Source: Fulvivirga sediminis
GTDB taxonomy: Bacteria; Bacteroidota; Bacteroidia; Cytophagales; Cyclobacteriaceae
DNA: 64,000 nt
Assembly (NCBI RefSeq): GCF_016757215.1
Contig: NZ_JAESIY010000014.1
Coordinates: 1 to 64,000, forward strand
Direction of reading: 5' to 3'
The notes below the pieces were generated by a model. That model was not told the DNA's origin. It searched no databases and worked only from the letters and a program-made list of their open reading frames with translations. Shown here piece by piece: positions 1 to 8,548 of the stretch; within the stretch, counting starts at the first letter, position 1; the number at the start of each line of letters is the position of its first letter. The translations under genes and the position numbers were made by a program.

Positions 1-78
1 TCTTTAGTAAATTTAATCAAAAACAGCTTAACTTAATGTCCAGTCAAAGATAGCAGGTCCATACCTTTCTCCTCTCTG

Positions 79-106
79 GCGCGTTTGAGCGTAGCGGTAA
101 CGCGTC
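79..106. repeat. REP-like GC-rich inverted repeat, copy A
   Basis: The run contains CGCGTT and AACGCG arms around GAGCGTAGCGGT. It lies 20 bp past the stop of the HEAT-like gene. The core GCGTAGCGGTAACGCGT resembles the reverse complement of the element at 1071-1096 (GCGTAGCGATAGCAATACGCGT) with a 3-base and one further difference, so the two are probably members of one repeat family. The function is unknown; it could fold at an mRNA 3' end. Confidence 0.4.
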
Positions 107-125
107 CGTTTTACAACAATCTCAC

Positions 126-1025
126 CTAATACCCTTCATCAGATATAGAATAATCTGATTTATTAACAGCATACCAAGCCCGTAGCTCTTGTAAGGCCTG
201 CTCATAATTATCTACTGCCAGTTCTCCGTCTTCTGTGGGGAGGGGCTGGGCGGTGAGGTGTGGGGCCAGGTATTCCATTACTCTGTAGCCACAAAGGATG
301 GCGACTTCGTTGTCTGGATCGGCAGACGTGCAGTTGTTTTCATTGCTGTTGATGATGGTGAAGAGATAATCAAAAGCCGCTTTGTTGCGGGTGTAGACTA
401 GGTCTGGCACTAGTTCATAGACCAGGTTATCATTGACCGGGAGGTTTTCTAGGATGCTGATGATATTTTGAGCTGAAGCCTCATCTCCCATGCGAGATAA
501 GGCTAGCAAGGCGGACCATTGTAGCCTGCGATTAGAGGATGCTGCATAGCTTTTTAAAGTATTCTCGGCTTCCGAAATATTCACATAGCCGATTAACTTG
601 ATGAGTTCTGGCTTGTGGTATTTTATAGTACTTAAGGCTGACAAAAGCTCTTGTTGATCTTTGGTTGAAAACAAGTCTTTATCAAACTCAGTCAGAAATT
701 CTATGTTATCGCCTGCAAGGCCAGAATCCTTATCTTTTATACCTTCAATTAATGCTTCTATAGCTGTTTTTTTAATCTTTTGATTATCATTATTAGTGGC
801 TGATCTATAAGCAATATAATAGGCCTTTCCTCTTACATCATCTATTGAGTCTTTGTAATACGGTGTAAGCTGATTCATTAAACCCATATCTCCAGAGAAA
901 AACGCTGAAGGTATCTGTGGGTAAGAACCCGTTCTTACGGATTGAAAGTACGTATCTATGTTCTGGCTTTTTACTGTGAAGGTGCAGAGACAAGCTATGA
1001 ATATGGCGAGTATTGTTTTTTTCAT
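126..1025 (-). CDS. Exported HEAT-repeat-like protein
   Basis: This encodes 299 residues with an N-terminal signal peptide (about residues 1-20, ending near VKSQ), so it is probably periplasmic or outer-membrane associated. From about residue 70 to 250 the protein is a run of amphipathic helix pairs, for example the stretches around EALIEGIKDKD and LQWSALLALSRMGDEASAQN, which look like degenerate HEAT/Armadillo repeats. No catalytic motif is visible. It is on the same strand as the toxin/immunity pair but 112 bp downstream, and the gap holds two repeat elements, so it may be a separate unit. A role as a second protective protein is only a possibility. The helical-repeat call is moderate; the function is unknown. 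Confidence 0.6.
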   Translation of the reverse strand: MKKTILAIFIACLCTFTVKSQNIDTYFQSVRTGSYPQIPSAFFSGDMGLMNQLTPYYKDSIDDVRGKAYYIAYRSATNNDNQKIKKTAIEALIEGIKDKDSGLAGDNIEFLTEFDKDLFSTKDQQELLSALSTIKYHKPELIKLIGYVNISEAENTLKSYAASSNRRLQWSALLALSRMGDEASAQNIISILENLPVNDNLVYELVPDLVYTRNKAAFDYLFTIINSNENNCTSADPDNEVAILCGYRVMEYLAPHLTAQPLPTEDGELAVDNYEQALQELRAWYAVNKSDYSISDEGY

Positions 1026-1070
1026 TGATTGATTATATTGATAACTTTTTGTGCAACCTAATTAGGTAGC

Positions 1071-1096
1071 ACGCGTATTGCTATCGCTACGCGCGC
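1071..1096. repeat. REP-like GC-rich inverted repeat, copy B
   Basis: CGCGTA and TACGCG form perfect arms around a 10-base loop. On the minus strand it reads GCGTAGCGATAGCAATACGCGT, related to the element at 79-106. It lies upstream of the HEAT-like gene and about 40 bp past the immunity gene stop. Confidence 0.4.
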
Positions 1097-1106
1097 TAGG
1101 GAGAGT

Positions 1107-1132
1107 ACCACCATGCAGAGCATGGCGGCAAC
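1107..1132. repeat. Hairpin repeat CCATGCNGAGCATGG, copy 1
   Basis: A 26-base element with CCATGC/GCATGG arms and a 3-base loop. A second copy at 25881-25906 is identical at 24 of 26 positions. It starts 5 bp after the stop codon of the immunity gene, so on the minus strand it forms the 3' end of the toxin operon message. No U-tract follows, so it is not a classical terminator. Confidence 0.5.
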
Positions 1133-1137
1133 TGGGG

Positions 1138-1494
1138 CTAGTCTTCCTCAAAAAATTCCTTATTGATTAAATTACCGTCACTATCATAAACATACATCCA
1201 CTTGGTTTCCCCATCTGGATAATTTTCATACTCCATCCTACGAATAATCTTTTCATTTTTATCATATTCTATGCATTCCAGTTCATTGCCTTCAACGTCT
1301 TCTATATAAAAAACCTTCTTTTGGATTAAACCTTCTTTGCTAAAACTTAAAATCGTACGATGAATTAGCTCCTTATTATTCCTTATTATTCTTACTGAAT
1401 ATGGCCTATCCACTGATTTCAAATCAATCCTTGCAATATCATCTTCAGAATCTACCTCAAAAACTATTTGATTTTCATATACCACTTTTCTCAT
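1138..1494 (-). CDS. Probable immunity protein for the nucleotidyltransferase toxin
   Basis: This encodes 118 residues, acidic, with no signal peptide, so it should act in the cytoplasm. It looks beta-rich, with repeated charged strand-turn units (YVYDSDGNLINKEFF at the end), somewhat like MORN/YwqK-type repeats. I do not recognise a named family. Its start lies 3 bp past the stop of the 1645-residue protein that ends in a nucleotidyltransferase-like module, which is the classical position of an immunity gene in a polymorphic toxin locus. It shares the low GC of the toxin tip. The assignment rests on position and size, not on a recognised domain. Confidence 0.55.
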   Translation of the reverse strand: MRKVVYENQIVFEVDSEDDIARIDLKSVDRPYSVRIIRNNKELIHRTILSFSKEGLIQKKVFYIEDVEGNELECIEYDKNEKIIRRMEYENYPDGETKWMYVYDSDGNLINKEFFEED

Positions 1495-1497
1495 AAC

Positions 1498-4400
1498 TTA
1501 AAACTTTAGGTATGGTAATAAATCCAACTTTTCTCCTTCAACAATTATAGAGATATCTACATCTCCTAATTCTTGAAATTTAGCTTTATCAAAAGTTCTA
1601 CCATCAGGAAGATTATCAAAATGAAATGATGCAATTTTCCCTTTCAATAAATCCTTTTCAAAATTCTTGGAAATCTTCGTAATCTTCCCTGCTCGTTCAT
1701 TAATAATTCTGTAATTATCCCTAATATTTTCAACTATTTTATTAAAATCAGTTTGTTGTAAAAAGATCGCAATATCAATATCTTTAGGAGTAGTCTTGCG
1801 AAGTGAAGACCCCTGAACCCTTATATCGTATGTATTAATGCCTACCTGATCTAAAAGGCTAGTTACCTTACTTTTGAAAATATTAAAATCACCTAAAGTG
1901 TTGAAACCATATGGATAGCCTCTTTTATTAACTACACTTACCCAATTATCCATTTGTAGGATTAATTCGGAAGAATTAAAGTCCTTGATATCACCTATCC
2001 TTATAAAATCATCAGTAGTTTTTGCATCCAAACCTAATTCACCAGCTTTTCTAGCTAACTGAATAAACTCATCCTCTGTATATTTAGATGTGAATTGTTT
2101 CAGCCTTTGGACTACATCATTTATACTACCCCCAGCTGATGTAGCTTCCCCACTTATCTTAACAAAATAGTAACTCCCATTCTTCTGACCTACTTTTACC
2201 TTACCAGACAGGTCGTCTCCATTGGCTGCCAGCACCTTTACTTCATCACCCAGGCTTATAAAGTCATCACCTGCAGACATCAAATCGTCCAACCAGCCCT
2301 CATCCGCTATTTTGAGTACATCCTGACCATTGGATTTAGTCATGCTGGCTATGAGTTTTTCATCAGCACCTCTGCTGGCCACCATCCATATCTCATCATT
2401 GGAGCCGAGCATCAGCTTAACGGAGCGATCTGTCACTGAAGGCTGTAAGGTGTTATTTAGGAAGGCTTTAGAGTTTGAAGAAAGATCACCGACCAGTTCA
2501 TTTAGCTTGTTAAACTGCTTGGCCTCATGCAAGAATTTTTTAATCTCATAGCTATTTGTGAAATTATCCGCATTCATTAACATTTTACCACTAGCTATCT
2601 TACTTACACCAGTAGCAATCTCCATCATTGGCAGTTCCATAAAGTAATGCTCCATAGCTAGGAAAATAGCCGAATTAATACCGTACTTCTTCTTGTATTG
2701 CCTAGCTGCATCTTCTGCACATATTGGCTGCGCTCTACCCACACTTTCGGCCTCCCTAATGGCTATCTCAAATCCCTTGAATTCCGCTTCATTAAAAAGA
2801 AAATATCTGGCTTTCAAATCTGAATATGAGTATGTGTACCTTCCGCCTTTCAAATAATCTATTGACAAAGAGTTATACGATACACCATCAGAATCATCAT
2901 AATCCAGATCCTGCCACAAATTATATTTGGATAAAATAACCCCTTCTTTCGACGGACCTATATAAAAATCTTTCTCTAGATCTTTGATACTGGTCACGTT
3001 GTTTTCCTCCAGATAATCCTGTAGTGAAATGGTGGACATATTTGAGGCAGGGCTGGTTGATTCCTCTCCCCATGCGGAAACCTGGTTACAGTAATCAACC
3101 AAGTCGTCTACATCTTCCTTGGTAGCAGCGTTGGCGATAAGCGCATCAAACAGAAACAAACCTGCTCCTTTAACTACACGGTCTCTAGCTTCACACTCTC
3201 GGTAGCCTATAAATTGAGAGGGGGGTTGGGGTGGAATTATAGACTCTGTCACGTGATATCCACCCAAATTCACTGGTGCATTTGTAATATCGGATATCCA
3301 TGTATATTTCTCACCACAGTAGCGGTCGTTAGTACTAAATATTTCTGCATACGCAGTAACAGAACCACTGGCTATGGTAAAGGCTGAAAATTCATAAGGG
3401 GAATTTTCAGGGGTTTCCAGTACAGTTTGAGTTACCCGGTTACCATACTGCTGTCTAATCCTGTGATATTCTGATTTATCAAAGTAATACCCAAAATTAA
3501 CTCCGTTATAAAACAGGGCCATATATAGCTTACCATCCTGCTCAAACTCTACCAATGTCCCCGTTGTAGGATTAAATTTCAAATTAGTGATATTGCCTGT
3601 AGGTTTCCAAAGTTTTCCAGATGGGGCTGAAAAGGCGTAATCTTCCCCTTGCTCGAAATTTGTTTCAAATAAATTATCAAAAGAAAGTTCTTCCAAAGTA
3701 ATTGAATTGGCATCTCCCTCCATCTCACTCTCCTGATCATCCTCAAACCACCCAATCATACTTTCGGGGTTATGGATGTAATCCCACTGGTATTTTCTTA
3801 GGCTTTTGCCTACGGGGTAATCCATTAAGTTACCGTTGGTTTGGCCCTTTCCTGTTACGTAAGCCTCTGAGCTGAAGGTATGGCGCAGTCTGAAGGCTCC
3901 GTGAGATAGTTCATGTGCTACCACGGCAGCCAAGTCAACACTTCCATTTTTTCTCCAGATGTAACCGTATTGTCTTTTGAAAGGCATAAACCCGTCACGG
4001 TCTCCCCCGTCCCCATCGATCACAAACAGGTAATATGCTTGATTATCAAAATTGACTGAGCGCTTAAACCTTCTATTAAATTGGCGCATCTTACTTGGAA
4101 AACTAGCCAATACACCACTGCTCTCCGGTACAGCTAAGTCTGCCAAGGTTTTGTCATCTACCGTGTATGAGTCAGCAATCTGTACATTCCATTCTGCTAC
4201 CCCTTGCTTAAAAATATCGTTAATACCTTGCTGAATATTACCAGGAATAGAGGCTCCATTTACAGGAACTAATACTACGGTATTACGCTCCTTGGTATAG
4301 CTCACCATATTAAGCTGCCCTACGGTATATTCGGTTTCATTACCTTCTTCATCTTCCTGCACTACGTAGGCATATACCTCCTGTGTGGATTCGGGCATGC

Positions 4401-6435
4401 CTCCTACTAACATCACTTGCTTTTGGTTTTCTGCCTCTGCAGGTTGAGTGCCTAAGGTTCCTCCAATAGCACTTTTAAAAGCTATGACCTCAGGAAATGC
4501 CTGATCACCCTCTAAAATGGCATTTACATAGTCGATCTGGCCTGTTTCCATTGACTTCCAAGGCACATCATAGTCTGCACTATCAATAATAACCCTCTTA
4601 TAATCTGTAAATACACTTTGGTCTTTGGTGTCGAAGCCATAGTTCTGACGACTGTAAGCATCAAACTTCACCAAATAATCCCACTCCGCTCCGGGCTCTA
4701 AAGCAGGAGTGCCGCTGGCAGAACTTTTACTCACTTTTCCTTCCTTATCTACAGTATAAGTATTGCCTTCGTCATCTGTGATCTGAGTAGGAATTTTTTC
4801 TCCGGTTTCCGGGTCTGTTTCTTGGGCAATCGTTTGAGTGGTGCCATCGTCCTTTTCCACTACTATATTTCCCGCATCATCTACCTTTACGGAGGCTATA
4901 GTGCCGTCTACTTTAATGGTAGTGCCGTCAAAAGGAGCTACCTGATCTTCTGGGTCTCCCCCTTCCTCTACAGCAGCATCACCTCCCAGCGCATCGAGAT
5001 CAAACATCAGTGGGCTGTCAGCATTAAAAATAGTAGTTACAGCTCCGGTGATCATTTGCAGGTCTGTATTGATAAAAATACCGTCAAACTCTACCCTTAC
5101 TTTTACATGCTTAAGCCATGGCATTTCAGCATGTCCCTTTCCTGAAAAAGTACCATTACTACCCGAGGCATTAATTACCCGTACTTCTACATCTCCTGCT
5201 TTAAAAATATCTCCTGGGTTAAGTTCAGGCAAGGCCTCCTGATTTTCCAGGTCAATATCTCCGGGCTGTGCCCCACAGGTATAGTTAGTTACTGGATTTT
5301 CAGAAGTAGCTGAGGTGACTACGCCACTCTTTCCGCCATTGTAAGCACCGCATAAAGCTGCCACCTGAAATTCATAAGTAGTTTCAGGTTGAAGTCCACT
5401 AAGGGTAATCTCTTCCAAATAGGTATTTTCAGACTTCCACTCATCATCACTTCCTTCTTTTCTATAATAAACCACAAACTCGGTTTGTGCAGGGGCTGTC
5501 TGCCAGCTCACTTTTATTCTGCTACTGCTCACCGTGCTCGCCTCTACTACTACCGGAGGAGAGCAGGCATCTCCATAAATAAATGAATAGACTTCACTGT
5601 ACCCATCGTTTTTAAACAAGTCCATGGGCTCTATTCCATTTATAGCTCTGGCCCTTACCCTAAAAGCATAACGCCGGCCGGGCACTAATGGAGGCTCTGC
5701 TATGCCGTATACAAGGCTAGTACTGTAGGTAGTAGTTTCATAAATAGGCGGTGTGCTTTGAATAGCATTATTGGGGTCTCTTCCTTCTGGCCATAGTTCT
5801 ACCAGTTCAAAATCATAAGCGGTAGAAAAAGCAGAGTTAGGTGAGCCGGTGTGCCTTGGCGTCCATTGAAAAAGTTGGGTTTGCGGATCTTGTACTCGTA
5901 CCTTTTCACCATTAAAGGGTGTGTTAATAATAGGCGGGTCATTGAGCATGAGCCAGGCGGAACCACAAGCCATATTGGAGACTTCAGTTCCTAAATTATA
6001 CTCAAGAACTTCAAAACAAATTCTATAGAATCCCTCCGGCAGTGCATTGCCCCTAACCACCTGATCTTTACTAATTCCTTGAAAAAGTAGATTTTCTGGA
6101 TTGAAGTAGGCTCCTAAATCTGCCGCTCCCAGCATGAGGGGCATGCCTCCTTGTAAGAAAAGTGGCTGTGGTCTATAGTCAGGACGAGTAGTGATGGAAA
6201 CACCCACGCCTTCTATGGTAAGCCTAAGTCTGACCTGCAAATCTTGCCGCGAGAGGTCTCGCAGGAGCACATTTAAGGCAAACCTGTTATTATCAGCTGC
6301 GGCATAATCTGAAAGGTATAATGAATAAGGCGGTGTAAGCTGAAAGGTAGCCTGTACTGGGTAAGATTGAGCGACTACCTGCTGGGAGAAAAAGTAGCCA
6401 GCAATAAAAATTAAAAAGTATATATATTTTTTCAT
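1498..6435 (-). CDS. Exported polymorphic toxin: FnIII, HExxH peptidase motif, C-terminal nucleotidyltransferase
   Basis: This encodes 1645 residues. Residues 1-23 are a Sec signal peptide. Residues about 25-165 resemble an N-terminal domain I associate with large Bacteroidota secreted proteins (TPPYSLYLSDYA, FNPENLLFQGIS, EGFYRICFEVLEYN). Two fibronectin type III-like regions follow (about 165-290 and 291-378), then a long acidic linker. A zinc-peptidase motif HELSHGAFRLRH lies at 841-852 (H841, E842, H845, third His H852). The last about 110 residues carry GSSLR (1542-1546) followed by DID (D1552, D1554) and a later DVDISIIV (near 1625-1632), the pattern of the DNA polymerase beta-type nucleotidyltransferase fold. 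There is no T9SS sorting tail; the C-terminus is the enzyme module. GC falls sharply in this tip. The toxin role is inferred from architecture plus the adjacent small gene. Confidence 0.75.
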   Translation of the reverse strand: MKKYIYFLIFIAGYFFSQQVVAQSYPVQATFQLTPPYSLYLSDYAAADNNRFALNVLLRDLSRQDLQVRLRLTIEGVGVSITTRPDYRPQPLFLQGGMPLMLGAADLGAYFNPENLLFQGISKDQVVRGNALPEGFYRICFEVLEYNLGTEVSNMACGSAWLMLNDPPIINTPFNGEKVRVQDPQTQLFQWTPRHTGSPNSAFSTAYDFELVELWPEGRDPNNAIQSTPPIYETTTYSTSLVYGIAEPPLVPGRRYAFRVRARAINGIEPMDLFKNDGYSEVYSFIYGDACSPPVVVEASTVSSSRIKVSWQTAPAQTEFVVYYRKEGSDDEWKSENTYLEEITLSGLQPETTYEFQVAALCGAYNGGKSGVVTSATSENPVTNYTCGAQPGDIDLENQEALPELNPGDIFKAGDVEVRVINASGSNGTFSGKGHAEMPWLKHVKVRVEFDGIFINTDLQMITGAVTTIFNADSPLMFDLDALGGDAAVEEGGDPEDQVAPFDGTTIKVDGTIASVKVDDAGNIVVEKDDGTTQTIAQETDPETGEKIPTQITDDEGNTYTVDKEGKVSKSSASGTPALEPGAEWDYLVKFDAYSRQNYGFDTKDQSVFTDYKRVIIDSADYDVPWKSMETGQIDYVNAILEGDQAFPEVIAFKSAIGGTLGTQPAEAENQKQVMLVGGMPESTQEVYAYVVQEDEEGNETEYTVGQLNMVSYTKERNTVVLVPVNGASIPGNIQQGINDIFKQGVAEWNVQIADSYTVDDKTLADLAVPESSGVLASFPSKMRQFNRRFKRSVNFDNQAYYLFVIDGDGGDRDGFMPFKRQYGYIWRKNGSVDLAAVVAHELSHGAFRLRHTFSSEAYVTGKGQTNGNLMDYPVGKSLRKYQWDYIHNPESMIGWFEDDQESEMEGDANSITLEELSFDNLFETNFEQGEDYAFSAPSGKLWKPTGNITNLKFNPTTGTLVEFEQDGKLYMALFYNGVNFGYYFDKSEYHRIRQQYGNRVTQTVLETPENSPYEFSAFTIASGSVTAYAEIFSTNDRYCGEKYTWISDITNAPVNLGGYHVTESIIPPQPPSQFIGYRECEARDRVVKGAGLFLFDALIANAATKEDVDDLVDYCNQVSAWGEESTSPASNMSTISLQDYLEENNVTSIKDLEKDFYIGPSKEGVILSKYNLWQDLDYDDSDGVSYNSLSIDYLKGGRYTYSYSDLKARYFLFNEAEFKGFEIAIREAESVGRAQPICAEDAARQYKKKYGINSAIFLAMEHYFMELPMMEIATGVSKIASGKMLMNADNFTNSYEIKKFLHEAKQFNKLNELVGDLSSNSKAFLNNTLQPSVTDRSVKLMLGSNDEIWMVASRGADEKLIASMTKSNGQDVLKIADEGWLDDLMSAGDDFISLGDEVKVLAANGDDLSGKVKVGQKNGSYYFVKISGEATSAGGSINDVVQRLKQFTSKYTEDEFIQLARKAGELGLDAKTTDDFIRIGDIKDFNSSELILQMDNWVSVVNKRGYPYGFNTLGDFNIFKSKVTSLLDQVGINTYDIRVQGSSLRKTTPKDIDIAIFLQQTDFNKIVENIRDNYRIINERAGKITKISKNFEKDLLKGKIASFHFDNLPDGRTFDKAKFQELGDVDISIIVEGEKLDLLPYLKF

Positions 6436-6445
6436 CTACAATATT

Positions 6446-8545
6446 TTAATTCGCCTTAAGCACTACTTCTTCACTAAGTGCTGAAGATGATCCATCTGTA
6501 AAAACCGCTCCCACCTGATAGCGATACACTTCCCCCTTCTTCAATTCGTTATCAGTATACTTCTTTTGATCACTATTGACAGAACCTAACGGAGTTATAG
6601 GTGCCTCTCCTACAGCCCGATAAATAATAAATCTTTCTACTCCGGGTTGATCATATTCCCACCCTAGTGTAATTGACTGCTCATCTTCCTTTTGGGAATA
6701 AAACAATTTACCTATTCCTCTCTGCACCTTTCTAGGAAGCGGCGACGCCGATAATGGCTGAGCAGGAGTTGATTCTAAGCCAGACTCATCAATAGTAATA
6801 ATGGTATATTGATAGGTTAACTCAGTATTCACGCCTGAATCTTGCCAGGTAGTATCCTGCGCTGCTAGCACCTGCATTAATGCCCACCTGGCCTCGGTAT
6901 TACTCTGTCTATAAATCAGTTGATCCTTAGCGTCTTCTGAGCTACCAGGAATCCAAGTGAGTGTAATATTTCCTTCTCCAGGTTTTATTCCTGTTAAGAC
7001 GGCACTCACTGGAGGGGTGAAGTCAGGACGTTTTATAGCAGCACTTTCAGAATAACCCGACGGGTTATAGTGCGTATCTACTGCCACCACTTTATAATAA
7101 ATATTAGGCGTAAGGTTATTTCTGGATAGGGTATCATAAAATACGGTATCCTTAAGTGCAGCCTTAGTAATCTGTATATATTCCTGATTTTCAAAATTGC
7201 TTCTAAACACCCGGTATCCATATAAATCCTTTTCTGTGTTAGGAGTCCAGTTTAAGGTTACCAGTCCGGTGGTATCCATCTTACCAGAAACTCCTTGAGG
7301 AACAACTGGAGGAATACTATCAATAAGCAGCACCATATAGGGCATAGAGAACACCTCCTGCGTGTATTTACCTATGCCTTTGATTTGATAATAGTTAGTA
7401 GGCAATGGATTATCATCTATTATGCTTCCTTTTTCCAGATCAAGATCATCTTTCAAAAGAGTAAAAGATGTTTTATCATTTTCTGCTCTTAGTAATTGAA
7501 ATTTTTCTATCTGATAGAGATACCTTTCATCAAACTCCCACTTAAGCACTACCATGTCGTTGAAAGCATTTCCGCTTACAATGGACGGTCTGGCTATGAG
7601 TTTATCCCTACCTATACCAGAAATTTCATTTGAGTAAGGCCCTTTTTGTCCAAAAGGAGTCACCCCCCTGATTCGATAGCGGTATTCAACATTATTTTGA
7701 GGTAAAGAATCTATAACATGCATAATGTGTCCCTGAGAAGGATCAGAAGACGCACTAACGAACGGAATATCAGACACATCTTTAAATTCACCTCCTACTT
7801 GAGCCCTTTGGATTTCAAAGGCGGTATAAGTATCTGAATATATATCTCTATCCCACTCCAGCGACACCATCAAATCGCTAAACTCCGCTGCCGGCTTCTG
7901 AGGTGTAGGTAAAGGTATTTCTTCATCTAATCCGGTATAAACTATACCTGTATTAATTGAAAGCTTCTCTTCAGGCACTGCACTATGTACACGGTATAAG
8001 TATCTTTCTCCAGCTTTAACACTTGTATCTTTATAGAAAAGCGCTGATTTTTCAGCTGCTTCTACCGACATATCAGCAGCGAACAGGGCAAAAGAATAAC
8101 GCTGCTCCAGCTCACGTGATTTGTTAATAACAGAAACCATATCACTTCTATAATTATCAGATAGTTCAAAGGTTTCCCCGTATATTGCCTGCGCCGCTAC
8201 ACCGGCAAAGTTATCTCTATCTGCAAGCTCCTCCCAATCTGCCACTGCTGCTGGCATATGTGGTGAATCCCACAAAACAATAGTCTCTGGCTGTTTAAGT
8301 GCCTTTCCATTTCTCATCATGGTTACACGTTCAAGCCTATAGCCGTATTTATTTAAAAGCTGCCAGGCCACTGGTGAGTTAGGCGCCCATCGTAATAGTA
8401 TTTGACCATCGTATGGCAAGGCTATTACCTTGATAGCATCTCCTTCATTATTCTGAGATTTAGCTTTCAATACTGCTAAAGAGACTATGATAAGACTCAG
8501 ACAAACTATACGCATACCGATTAATATTCCTTTTAACTTATTCAT
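6446..8545 (-). CDS. Exported fibronectin type III repeat protein
   Basis: This encodes 699 residues with a hydrophobic N-terminus ending near KAKSQ (signal peptide, about 1-31). The body is a series of fibronectin type III-like beta-sandwiches, recognised by recurring units such as VSLEWDRD, VVLKWEFD, VTLNWTPNTEKDLYGYRVFRS and ITLGWEYDQPG followed by Y-x-V/I-x-A/G strands, about six copies from residue 40 to the end. No catalytic motif is seen. It lies 10 bp upstream of the toxin gene and 3 bp after the 1504-residue gene, so it is cotranscribed. It probably acts as a scaffold or adhesive partner in the same surface assembly. The specific role is unknown. Confidence 0.7.
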   Translation of the reverse strand: MNKLKGILIGMRIVCLSLIIVSLAVLKAKSQNNEGDAIKVIALPYDGQILLRWAPNSPVAWQLLNKYGYRLERVTMMRNGKALKQPETIVLWDSPHMPAAVADWEELADRDNFAGVAAQAIYGETFELSDNYRSDMVSVINKSRELEQRYSFALFAADMSVEAAEKSALFYKDTSVKAGERYLYRVHSAVPEEKLSINTGIVYTGLDEEIPLPTPQKPAAEFSDLMVSLEWDRDIYSDTYTAFEIQRAQVGGEFKDVSDIPFVSASSDPSQGHIMHVIDSLPQNNVEYRYRIRGVTPFGQKGPYSNEISGIGRDKLIARPSIVSGNAFNDMVVLKWEFDERYLYQIEKFQLLRAENDKTSFTLLKDDLDLEKGSIIDDNPLPTNYYQIKGIGKYTQEVFSMPYMVLLIDSIPPVVPQGVSGKMDTTGLVTLNWTPNTEKDLYGYRVFRSNFENQEYIQITKAALKDTVFYDTLSRNNLTPNIYYKVVAVDTHYNPSGYSESAAIKRPDFTPPVSAVLTGIKPGEGNITLTWIPGSSEDAKDQLIYRQSNTEARWALMQVLAAQDTTWQDSGVNTELTYQYTIITIDESGLESTPAQPLSASPLPRKVQRGIGKLFYSQKEDEQSITLGWEYDQPGVERFIIYRAVGEAPITPLGSVNSDQKKYTDNELKKGEVYRYQVGAVFTDGSSSALSEEVVLKAN

Positions 8546-8548
8546 GGG

